Origin: Flavobacteriales bacterium
Lineage (GTDB): Bacteria; Bacteroidota; Bacteroidia; Flavobacteriales_F; PHOS-HE28
DNA length: 64,000 nucleotides
NCBI GenBank assembly: GCA_016715995.1
Contig: JADJXF010000012.1
Location: 1 to 64,000, forward strand
Reading direction: 5' to 3'
Each line of letters starts with the position of its first letter. The first letter of the stretch is position 1. The translations under genes were made by a program, and so were the position numbers. The notes under the pieces are model-generated. The model did not search any database. It had not been told where the DNA came from and worked only from the letters and a program-made list of their open reading frames with translations. Positions 41,536-50,549 of this stretch are shown here, piece by piece.

Positions 41536-43536
41536 CTAATTCGTGCTTCCCGTGCCCGGCACGAAATCAGTGCGCAGCACCTTGAAGTCGGTGCGGCGAT
41601 TCTTCTGGTGCGCGGCCTCCTGCTCCTCACGGGTCGCCATCTTCTTGATCACGTCCATGGGAATCACCGGTTCATCAGGGCCCATCCCGATGGGCACCAT
41701 GCGCGCCGGATCGATCCCTTTCTCGATCAAATAGTTCACGCAGCTCTGCGCGCGCAGTTGCGAGAGCTCCTTGTTGCCACCCTTGTATTTGCGCGTGGGG
41801 CGCGCATCGGTGTGCGAACGGAGCTCGACCACGATGTTGGGATTGTCCACCAAGGTGATGTACAAGGTCTCAAGGCTGTCCTTCGATTCCGGACGAAGGA
41901 AGAATTGGTCCACATCGTAGAGGATCTGTGGCAGCTGGATGGCCCGGTTGATGATGGGCTCCAGGAAGTACTCCTTCACGAAGGTGGTGCTCTCCGTGAG
42001 GCCCACCGTGGTGATCTGGTCCTTCACCACCAGATAGCCCTCCTTCTCGGCGAGGATGCTGTAGCTGGTGTTCTCCTTGATGTACCGGTCCTTTCCGCTC
42101 TCGATGAAGGCGAAGCCGCCGTTGTCATCGGTGAGGGCGCTGAAGTTGCTGCCATTCGTGCCCACTACGGTCACCTTGGCGCCGGTTATGGGCATGCCGG
42201 TGACCTTATCGTACACATTGCCTTGCAGCGCAAACTCCAGGTTAGGCATGTGGAAGCGCCAGATGTCGTGCTGGCCCTTGCCGCCCGCGCGGTTGCTGGT
42301 GAAGAAACCGCGGTCATGCTCACCGTCGAAGCTGATACCCACCTCATCGGCAGCGCTGTTCAACGGCGCCTTCAGGTTCTCCACCTGGCCCCAAGTGCCA
42401 TCGCCGGTCTTCTCGGCATGGTAGAGGTCCATGCCGCCCATGCCCTGGTGCCCGTTGGACGAGAAGTAGAGGCTGCCGTCGAAGCGAATGAAGGGGAACA
42501 TCTCGTCCTTCGCCGTATTGATCTCCGCGCCGAGGTTGGCCGGTGTTCCAGTAGGCATGCCGTCCTTGTCCAGCCTCACCATGTACAGGTCCTTGCCGCC
42601 CTTCTGGCCCGGGTAGGGTGAGTTCGTGGCGAAGACGAGCATGGTTTCATCGTCGTTCAGCGCAGGATGGCCCACGGTGAGCGTGTCATCCTTGGCGGTG
42701 CCGGGCTTCAGCTTGAGCATGACGGGCGCGCTGTAGTTGTTGCCCACCTTCTTGCTCATCCAGATGTCGCAGCCGAAGATCTTCTTCTTCTCGGCCGGGC
42801 AACGCGTGAAATACATGACCGTGCGCTTGCTGTTGAAGATCGGGGTGGCCTCGGCGCCCTCGGTGTTGATCTCCAGCGGCAGCTTCACCGGCTCGCTCCA
42901 TTTGCCCAGACGGTCGCGAGAGCTGGTGAAGAGATCGGCGAAGGCCTCGCCCACGATGGCATCCGGGCTGGTGCCGGTAGAGGCCGGGCGCGTGCTTGAG
43001 AACACCACGCTCTCGTTCTTCTTGTCCGAGAATGAGGGGCTGTAATCGAAGCTCGGGGTGTTGAGCAGCACCTCCGGGTCCACGCTGTAACGGGTGGGGC
43101 TGTCCTTCCATTTCTGAGCCATGGAGCAGGCCGCGATGCCGGCATCGGCGCGCGGGTCGTTGCTCTTCTTCTCCTTGTACTTGTTGTAGCTGGCAATAGC
43201 CTCCGCGTAGAGACTCTGCTGGCGCTGCATCTCGCCAATCCAGTAGTAGGAGACCGGGTCGGTGTACTGGGCCTTGTTGGCCTTCTCGTACCACACCTGC
43301 GCTTGCTGCACATCGCCGATCATGCGGTAGCTCTCGGCGACCTTGAAGATAAGCTCAGCTTTCACCGCGGCCTTCTTCTCCACGGTATACGCCTTCTTAT
43401 AAAGCTCGATGGCGTTGAAGTAGAACCCCTTGTTGTACGCGTCGTCCGCTTCTTCGGCCAAGCGGCCTTGAGCGATGGCCGCGCTGCTGAACAGGAGGCA
43501 CATGGAGAGGCCGACCAGGATCTTCCTTGTAGTCAT
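41536..43536 (-). CDS. PorE-like OmpA-family protein (TPR, beta-propeller, regulatory-like domain, OmpA)
   Basis: 666 residues from ATG 43536. Signal peptide (1-22, AAIAQ). TPR helices at about 25-130 (DDAYNKGFYFNAIELYKKAY). A PD40/WD40-like propeller at about 150-420 (SPSFSDKKNESVVFSS, HPALNDDETMLVFAT, FIRFDGSLYFSSNGHQGMGG). A carboxypeptidase regulatory-like domain at about 430-520 (LQGNVYDKVTGMPITGAKV). A C-terminal OmpA domain at about 540-660 (ELRSHTDARPTRKYKGGN, SQLRAQSCVNYLIEKGI). The same domain order occurs in PorE of Porphyromonas, a T9SS component that binds peptidoglycan. Many Bacteroidota have several such proteins, so the T9SS role is an inference supported by the T9SS cargos nearby. 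Confidence 0.82.
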   Translation of the reverse strand: MTTRKILVGLSMCLLFSSAAIAQGRLAEEADDAYNKGFYFNAIELYKKAYTVEKKAAVKAELIFKVAESYRMIGDVQQAQVWYEKANKAQYTDPVSYYWIGEMQRQQSLYAEAIASYNKYKEKKSNDPRADAGIAACSMAQKWKDSPTRYSVDPEVLLNTPSFDYSPSFSDKKNESVVFSSTRPASTGTSPDAIVGEAFADLFTSSRDRLGKWSEPVKLPLEINTEGAEATPIFNSKRTVMYFTRCPAEKKKIFGCDIWMSKKVGNNYSAPVMLKLKPGTAKDDTLTVGHPALNDDETMLVFATNSPYPGQKGGKDLYMVRLDKDGMPTGTPANLGAEINTAKDEMFPFIRFDGSLYFSSNGHQGMGGMDLYHAEKTGDGTWGQVENLKAPLNSAADEVGISFDGEHDRGFFTSNRAGGKGQHDIWRFHMPNLEFALQGNVYDKVTGMPITGAKVTVVGTNGSNFSALTDDNGGFAFIESGKDRYIKENTSYSILAEKEGYLVVKDQITTVGLTESTTFVKEYFLEPIINRAIQLPQILYDVDQFFLRPESKDSLETLYITLVDNPNIVVELRSHTDARPTRKYKGGNKELSQLRAQSCVNYLIEKGIDPARMVPIGMGPDEPVIPMDVIKKMATREEQEAAHQKNRRTDFKVLRTDFVPGTGSTN

Positions 43537-43571
43537 CGGATGGTGAAAAGGTGGTTCCGCACGGGTCGCGG

Positions 43572-43579
43572 CGAAGATA
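43572..43579 (-). promoter_or_regulatory. Promoter box TATCTTCG for the PorE-like gene
   Basis: TAnnTTCG box 35 bases before ATG 43536. Confidence 0.5.
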
Positions 43580-43657
43580 TACAGTTCCGCCAATGGGGGA
43601 AGGACGGCCAAATGGTCAATTGCACCATCCCTAGCACCCCATGTGAACCGTTCATCC

Positions 43658-45852
43658 TCAGCGGGTGAAGAGCAGCTCCCGCATCTTAGGCAGGGGCCAG
43701 AGCTCATCATCAACAAGCAGTTCGAGCTTATCCGTGTGATAGCGGATCTTCTCCAAGAAGGGCTTGACCATGTCGCAGTAGGCAATCGCCTTCTCCCGAG
43801 CATCATCCAAGCTATTGGCCTTCTTCCGGGCCTCGACCATGTCATTCACCAAGGCCATCACGGCGCCGATGTGGTCGCTCATTTCCTCAATCAGGCCGAT
43901 TTGCGTCGCTGTCGCCTTCTTCGCCTTCTCCGGTCCAAGGACCTCGCGCAATCCCTTCACATTCTCGATCAGCCGGTTCTGGTAAGCGATGGCCACCGGT
44001 ACGATATGGTTCTTGGCGAGATCTCCAACGACGCGGCTCTCAATCTGGATCTTCAGCGTATAACTGTGCAGTTCTCTCTCGTGACGCGCCTCTGTTTCTA
44101 CTGGTGAGAGCACGCCCAGCTCATCGAAGAGCTTCACCACGTCCTTGCTGGACCACACATCAAGGGCACGGGGGGTGTCCTTGATGTTGCTCAAGCCCCG
44201 CTTCGCAGCCTCCTTCACCCACTCATCGCCGTAGCCATTGCCCTCGAACCGGATGGGTTTGCTGATCACGATGAGTTCTCACGGATAACCCGCAGAATGG
44301 CCTCGTCCTTCTTCGTGCCTTTCTCAATCAGCGCATCCACCTGCTTCTTGAACACCCGTAGCTGTGCTGCCACGATGGTATTCAGCACCGTCATCGGGCC
44401 GGCGCAGTTGGCGCTGCTACCGACGGCGCGGAACTCGAATTTGTTGCCGGTGAAGGCGAAGGGGCTGGTGCGGTTGCGGTCGGTATTGTCCAGCATCACC
44501 GGCGGAATGCGGCCGATATCCAGCTTCAGCACGGTCTTGCGATCGGGTGTCATGGCGCCCTTGATGCTCTTCTCCAACCCGTCCAGCAGGCTGCTCAGGT
44601 GCGTTCCGATGAAGGTCGAGATGATCGCAGGAGGCGCCTCATTCGCGCCAAGGCGATGGTCGTTGCCGGCGCTGGCGATGCTCGCGCGAAGCACGTCGGC
44701 ATGCTGATGAATGGCCGCGATCGTGTTGACGAAGAAGGTGAGGAACTGCAGGTTCTCCTTGGGCGTCTTGGCGGGCTTCAGGAGGTTGCGGCCGGTGTCG
44801 GTGGCCAGGCTCCAATTGTTGTGCTTGCCGCTGCCGTTCACGCCGGCGTAAGGCTTCTCGTGCAGGAGCACCCGGAAGTCGTGGCGCTGCGCCACCTTCT
44901 CCATGATGTCCATCAGCAGCACATTGTGGTCCACCGCCAGATTCAACTCCTCGAAGACAGGAGCACACTCGAACTGATTCGGGGCCACCTCATTGTGCCG
45001 TGTCTTCACCGGAATGCCGAGCATGAGCGCTTCCGTCTCGAATTCGCGCATGAAGGCGCGCACGCGGTCGGGGATGCTGCCGAAATAGTGGTCTTCCAAC
45101 TGCTGGCCCTTCGCGGGGATGTGGCCGAAGAGGGCGCGGCCGGTCATGAGGATGTCCGGGCGCGCATGGAAAAGCGCCTTGTCGATGAGGAAATACTCCT
45201 GCTCCCAGCCCAGGGTGCAGGTAACCTTGGTCACATCCTTGTCGAAGTAGTGACAGACAGCGGTGGCCGCATCGTCCACTGCACGGATGGCGCGCAGCAG
45301 CGGCATCTTGTAGTCAAGCGCCTCTCCGGTATAGCTGATGAAGATGGTGGGTATGCACAGCGTCCTGCCGATGACGAACGCCGGGCTGGCCGGATCCCAG
45401 GCCGTGTAGCCACGCGCCTCGAAGGTGTTGCGGATGCCGCCGCTGGGGAAGCTGCTGGCGTCGGGCTCCTGTTGCACGAGCATGCTGCCATCGAAGCGCT
45501 CGATGCTGCGCCCACCGCCGATGGGCTCGAAGAATGCGTCGTGCTTCTCGGCGCTTAGGCCTGTGAGCGGCTGAAACCAGTGGGTATAATGAGTGGCCCC
45601 TTTGGTAGCGGCCCATTCCTTCATGCCGCTGGCCACCTGGTCGGCCATCTTCCGGTCGATACGCGTGCCGCGCTCCACGGCCTCCCGCACCGCGTACCAC
45701 GCATCCTCGCTCAGGAACATCCGCTTGGCGTCCTCATTGAACACGTTCGCACCGAAGAATTCGCTGATCTTCTGCGAAGGCGGGTCAACGAACCGGGGGG
45801 CGCGATTGAGCACATCTTCCAGTGCCTGGATACGAATTTTGGGGGTGGACAT
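43658..45852 (-). CDS. glnN: Glutamine synthetase, type III (one frame break)
   Basis: About 730 residues, the large GSIII form typical of Bacteroidota. The first frame (start ATG 45852, MSTPKIRIQALEDV) contains HYTHWFQPLTGLSAEKHDAF, CTLGWEQEYFLID, ETEALMLGIPVKTRHNEVAP, NGSGKHNNWSLATDTG and NKFEFRAVGSSANCAGPM. It stops at 44266-44268 after VIRENSS. The C-terminal part (SKPIRFEGNGYGDEWVKEA and so on) is in another frame. Reading the second frame backwards gives ELIVISKPIRFEGNG, so one missing base explains the break. The enzyme makes glutamine from glutamate and ammonia. A TACCTTCG promoter box lies 24 bases before ATG 45852, so the more upstream ATG is rejected. Confidence 0.92.
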
Positions 45853-45876
45853 GAAAATTGGGTGTGTTTTCAGCCG

Positions 45877-45884
45877 CGAAGGTA
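45877..45884 (-). promoter_or_regulatory. Promoter box TACCTTCG for glnN
   Basis: TAnnTTCG box 24 bases before ATG 45852. It settles the start, because the alternative ATG at 45891 lies upstream of it. Confidence 0.55.
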
Positions 45885-45992
45885 TTTTCAAGTGGGGGGT
45901 GAATCAAGAATGATCATAATAATCTTTCACACACCCCCTCACGAAGGTGCCCCCAGTGTGTTAAGCCCAAAAACGCTGAAGGATTCGGGAGG

Positions 45993-46922
45993 TCACCCCC
46001 GGAGCAGCACCACGGTCAAGTAGGCCGAATAACCCAACAGGAGCAGCGCTCCCTTCCACCGGCCCATCCGCGAACCGAGGCGCATCATCGGGTAGAGCGC
46101 TGCGGCAACGATGAGCATGGCCATCAGGTCAGCCCGGAATGCCGAATGACTGCTCTCAATTGGATGCACCGCTGCGGCGATTCCGAGGATGCCCAGTAAG
46201 TTGAACACATTGCTGCCGATGAGGTTGCCCAAGGAGATATCCGGCTGCTTCCTGAAGGCGGCCACCATGGAGGTAACCAGCTCCGGCAAGGATGTTCCGA
46301 AGGCTATCACCGTTACTCCGATGAGCTGCTCGCTGACACCCACCAACCGGGCCAATGCGACCCCACCCTGCACGAACCAGTCGGCCCCCTTGGTCAATGC
46401 AGCGATCCCGACGAGGAGCAGGACGGCGGCCTTCCACCACGCCATCCGCGGTGGCTCAACGATGCGGGCCAATGCCAATCGCCTGGACGACCAGATCATG
46501 ACCACTACGTATACGCACAGCAGACCGAAGAATAGGAGGCCTTCCCACCGCGCGATGCGGTCGTCCAGGAAAAGCCACCAGAACAGCAGCGACGAGGCCA
46601 TCATGACCGGCCAATGGACTCGGCGGGCATCACGATCCACCTCGATGGGGAAGACGAGGATGCTCAGACCCAGGATGACGCTGATGTTGGCGATGTTGGA
46701 GCCCACCACGTTGCCGATTGCGATGGCGGGGGATCCCTTGATCGCAGCAAGCAGGCTCACGAGCAACTCGGGCGCGGAGGTGCCAATGCTCACCACGGTA
46801 AGGCCGATGACCAAAGGGGAGATGCGCGCGCGCAAGGCCAGGTCCACGGCGCCGCGCACCATCAGGTCCGCACCAGCCACCAGCACGACCAGCCCGCCCA
46901 GCGTGACGAGGAGGTCCGTCAT
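45993..46922 (-). CDS. CaCA-family Na+/Ca2+ exchanger (YrbG type)
   Basis: 309 residues and about ten membrane helices. The two inverted alpha repeats are clear: SIGTSAPELLVSLLAAIKGS with GNVVGSNIANISVILG, and AFGTSLPELVTSMVAAFRKQ with GNLIGSNVFNLLGILG. The acidic residues in these repeats bind the cation. It exchanges Ca2+ (or K+/Ca2+) for Na+ or H+ across the inner membrane. The ATG overlaps the tatA stop (ATGA at 46922-46919), so it is coupled to tatA. Confidence 0.9.
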   Translation of the reverse strand: MTDLLVTLGGLVVLVAGADLMVRGAVDLALRARISPLVIGLTVVSIGTSAPELLVSLLAAIKGSPAIAIGNVVGSNIANISVILGLSILVFPIEVDRDARRVHWPVMMASSLLFWWLFLDDRIARWEGLLFFGLLCVYVVVMIWSSRRLALARIVEPPRMAWWKAAVLLLVGIAALTKGADWFVQGGVALARLVGVSEQLIGVTVIAFGTSLPELVTSMVAAFRKQPDISLGNLIGSNVFNLLGILGIAAAVHPIESSHSAFRADLMAMLIVAAALYPMMRLGSRMGRWKGALLLLGYSAYLTVVLLRG

Positions 46923-47200
46923 CCGGGATCCTTCGCCGGTTTCTCCGGCGGCGTTGGTGGCACTGGCGGCTCCTCAACCATGGAGGTCACCTTGCGCTGC
47001 TGCTCCATGGCGGTGCGGCGCACCTCATCGGCGCCCCGCTGGATCTCCCGCTGCACCTCGTTGCTCGCATCTCGCACCTGCCGCATGAACCGGCCTGCCG
47101 CGCGGGCCATTTCCGGAATGCCCTTGGAGCCGAAGAACATGAGCACGAAGACCAGGACGAGGAGGAATTCACCGCCGCTGATGTCGAAGAGGAGCGTCAT
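46919..47200 (-). CDS. tatA: Twin-arginine translocase subunit TatA/TatB
   Basis: 93 residues from ATG 47200. A short N-terminal helix (GGEFLLVLVFVLMFFGSKGI) with the hinge FGSKGIPEMARAAGRF is followed by an amphipathic helix (FMRQVRDASNEVQREIQRGA) and a Pro/Glu-rich tail. This is the TatA/B layout. Bacteroidota usually have one or two TatA-like proteins plus TatC. tatC is not in this window. The frame is open to 47404, but that region is the secDF C-terminus in another frame. Confidence 0.86.
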   Translation of the reverse strand: MTLLFDISGGEFLLVLVFVLMFFGSKGIPEMARAAGRFMRQVRDASNEVQREIQRGADEVRRTAMEQQRKVTSMVEEPPVPPTPPEKPAKDPG

Positions 47201-47267
47201 GCCTGCCGGGGGGTGAAAGCTAGGAAGCCCCACCGCAAGGCAGGGCTTCTTGGATGCAATTGAACGA

Positions 47268-50200
47268 TCAGGCCGCCTCGCGCGCCGTGTCCTTCCCTTT
47301 GAGCAGATCGGTGACGATGGAACTGGCGATGAAGACGGAGGAATAGGTTCCAACACCGATGCCGACGAGCAGCGCGAACACGAACCCTTTGATGGCGACA
47401 CCACCGAAGAGGAAAATCACCAGCAGCACCATCAAGGTGGTGAGCGAGGTGTTCATGGTCCTGCCCAAGGGGGAATTGATGGCCTGTCGGTTCCCACCAC
47501 ACAGGCTCCGCTTGTCGCATCACGCAGGTATTCGCGGATGCGGTCTTACACCACCACGGTGTCGTTGATCGAGTAGCCGATGACCGTGAGGATGGCGGCG
47601 ATGAAGGACTCATCGATTCCATGCTGAACGGCATCACCTTATAGAATAACGAGTAAACGCCCAGCACGATCAACGCATCGTGCATCAGGGAGATGAGGCC
47701 GCCCAAGCCGAACTGCCAGTTGCGGAAGCGGACCGCGATGTACAAGAAGATCAGTGTCAGCGCGATCGCGAGCGAGGTGATGGCCCCCTTCTTGATGTCG
47801 TCGCTGATCGTCGGGTCGACCTTGCGGCTCTCCGTGATCTCATAGGATCCACCGATGGTGGACAGGCCATCACGCAGCTGCGCCTCCACCCGGTTATCAG
47901 CGGCAGTATCGGGCTGGTTGATGAGGTAATTGGTGGTGATCTTCAATTGCCGCTCACCGCCATAGGTCTTCACGTTCAAGGTGCTCTTCACGCCGTCCTC
48001 TCCGATGAAGCGCTGGTCCAGCGCCGTACGCACCTGCTCCACGCCCACGGGATCCTGGAACTTCACCACATAGGTGCGACCACCGCTGAAGTCGACGCCC
48101 CAATTGAAGCCATTCGTGACCATGGAGAAGATCGCAATGCCGGTGAGCACGCCGCTGATGGCATAGAACACCTTCCGCTTGCCCATGAAATCGTACTTCG
48201 CATTCACGAAGATGTTCTTGCTCCAGCCCGTCCACACGGAGAAGGATTTGCCCTTGTCCAAGCGATAGGTGATGAGCATGCGCGACAGGAGCAGCGCGGT
48301 GAACAGCGAGGTGAGGATGCCGATGAAGAGCGTGACGGCGAAGCCCTGGATCGGCCCTGAGCCGAAGATCAGCAGGATCACCGCGATGATCAGCGTGGTG
48401 ATGTTGGAGTCGAGGATGGCCGAAAGGGCTCCTTTGAAGCCCAGGTCCACCGCGGACTTGAGCATCTTGCCGTGGCGCAGCTCCTCCCGGATCCGCTCGA
48501 AGATGAGCACGTTGGCATCCACCGCCATGCCCATGGTGAGCACGATACCAGCGATGCCCGGCAGGGTGAGTGCCGCCTGACGCGAGGCAAGGGTGCCCAG
48601 CAGCACGAAGAGGTTCACGATCAGCGCCAGGTCCGCAATCCAGCCCGCACGGGAATAGTAGAGGCCCATGTACAGGATCACCAGCAGCAGCGCCACACCG
48701 AACGACCGCATGCCGGACTCGATGTTCGCTTCGCCGAGCGAGGGGCCCACCACGGTCTCATCGATGATCCGCGCGGGGGCGGGCAGCGCACCGGCCTTGA
48801 GGATGTTCGCGAGGTCCTCCGCCTCCTGAATCTGCTTGTTGATGTCGCCCGTGCCCATCTCGATGCTCGATTGCCCGCCACGGATCTCCTGGCGCACCTC
48901 TGGCGCGCTGTACACCAGTCCGTCAAGCACGATGGCCACCTGCTTGCCCACGTTGTCGGCGGTCATCACGGCCCAGGTCTGCGCGCCTTCTGGATTCATG
49001 CTCATCCGCACTTCCACGCTGCCCTTCATATCGAAGTCCTGCACCGCGCTGGTTATCGAGCTGCCATCGAGCTTCGGATTGCCATCGCTGGGCACCTTCA
49101 GGGCGTACAGCGGCAGCATCATGCGGGTGCTGCCATCATTCATGGTCATCTCCACCTGCTTGGAGCCCCAGGCCAATCGCACATCCCTTGGGAGTGCATT
49201 CCGCACGGGCTCCATGGCCAGAACCCGCTGCACTTCAGCCGTATCCGCGACCTCGGACTGACCAACGGTGGCGCCGCGCACCCAGCCACGCTGGCTGATG
49301 ACGGGCTGCAGCTTGGCGGCGAGCGGCGCGCGTTTCGCGAAATCACGCCGCATTGCGGCCGTGTCCACCTCTGCGGCATCACCGGTGTCGGCGAGGGCGC
49401 TGTCAACTGAATCAGCGGATGCCTCTGTCGTATCGGCTACAGGCTCGTTCACAGCCTCGGCTGCGGTGGAATCAGCCACAGCGGCTGAGGTATCAGACGC
49501 GGCGCTGTCCGCCTTGGCGAAGTCTGGGTAGATCAGGGCACTGAGCGGCTGGTTCACTTGATCCAGGATCGGTCCGATATCGGTGTTATCGTGCGTCTCC
49601 CAGAACTCCAAATTCGCGGTGCTCTGCAGCACCTTTCTCACCCGGGCCTTGTCCTTCACGCCGGGGAGTTCAATGAGGATGCGTCCGCTGAAGGCCTGCT
49701 TCTGAATGCCCGGCTGGGCGACCCCGAACTTGTCGATGCGGGTGCGCAGGATCCGCTCGGTGTTGTTCAATGCGGTCTCGGCTTCCCGACGGAGCGCATC
49801 GAGGTAATCATCATCGGTGCCCTCGCGGTCGAACATGGCCTGACGGTCCGGCGAGTAGAAGATGGCCGAGAGCGGCGGACGGCCATCAATCTTGGCGTAC
49901 TCCTGCCCGAAGAGGGTGACGAAATCAGCGTTATCCGTCAACTGCCGCTTTCGGGCGCTGGCCATGGCCTGTGTGAAGGCCGGGTTGTCGTTGTTCTCGC
50001 TGAGCCCATCGATGAGCTCCGGGATGCTCACCTCGAGCGTGACGGCCATGCCGCCCTTGAGATCCAAGCCCAGGTTGATCTCCTTCTCCTTGCACTCCCG
50101 ATACGTATAGCCAAGGACTGGATAGACCTTCTCCTCAGCGTGGGCGCTCAGGTACTTGTTCTCGAATACGAGCCGGAGCGAATCCTCGTCGAACCTCGTT

Positions 50201-50355
50201 CCGGGCTGCGAAGCCAGAACCGAGTCGGCCAGCAGGATGGCTTCCCCCGCCGCACGCTTCTCCATGCTTGAGGTGAAAACGGAGAAGGACAGCTGGTACG
50301 CGCACGCAAGCGCCAACAGGATGGTGAAGATCCAGAGCGCGCCTCTATTCTGCAT
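47268..50355 (-). CDS. secDF: Fused protein translocase SecDF (3' part frame-broken)
   Basis: About 1,030 residues from ATG 50355 (MQNRGALWIF). The SecD part has the first helix, LGLDLKGGMAVTLEV, the P1 domain with RTRIDKFGVAQPGIQK, and the helix block GIVLTMGMAVDANVLIFERI. The SecF part has NWGVDFSGGRTYVVKF. They use the proton gradient to pull exported proteins across the inner membrane. After VMPFSMES near 47620 the frame changes. The true C-terminus (MNTSLTTLMVLLVIFLFGGV through KGKDTAREAA) lies at 47268-47468 in another frame, and the TVIGYSINDTVVVYDRIREYL motif is split over further shifts at about 47480-47560. At least three indels are needed. An insert of about 50 residues rich in Ala, Asp, Ser and Thr lies near residue 310. 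A TATATTTG promoter is 30 bases upstream of the start. Confidence 0.93.
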
Positions 50356-50385
50356 GACCGAAAGGGGGGTTCGTAAAAGAGGCGG

Positions 50386-50393
50386 CAAATATA
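50386..50393 (-). promoter_or_regulatory. Promoter box TATATTTG for secDF
   Basis: Exact TAnnTTTG box 30 bases before ATG 50355. Confidence 0.65.
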
Positions 50394-50513
50394 GAAGTGT
50401 TGACCTTCGGCCGAAGGGAAGGCTTACAGCCTCTTGATCAGGGCCAAATCCCATGCACCTCGGGACAGTGGAAATCGCTGTCGGCAATCAGCGGTCGCTG
50501 CGGCAACGAAGCC

Positions 50514-50521
50514 GACCTTTG
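50514..50521 (+). promoter_or_regulatory. Possible promoter box GACCTTTG for the FG-GAP gene
   Basis: One base from TAnnTTTG, 28 bases before ATG 50550. Confidence 0.35.
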
Positions 50522-50549
50522 CCCCGTCCACTAAGCACCTTTCCCCGCC

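Noticed and set aside
45892..45992. Small gene between glnN and the exchanger
   Set aside because: No frame with a plausible start and coding pattern; only low-complexity sequence such as CACACACCCCC was seen.
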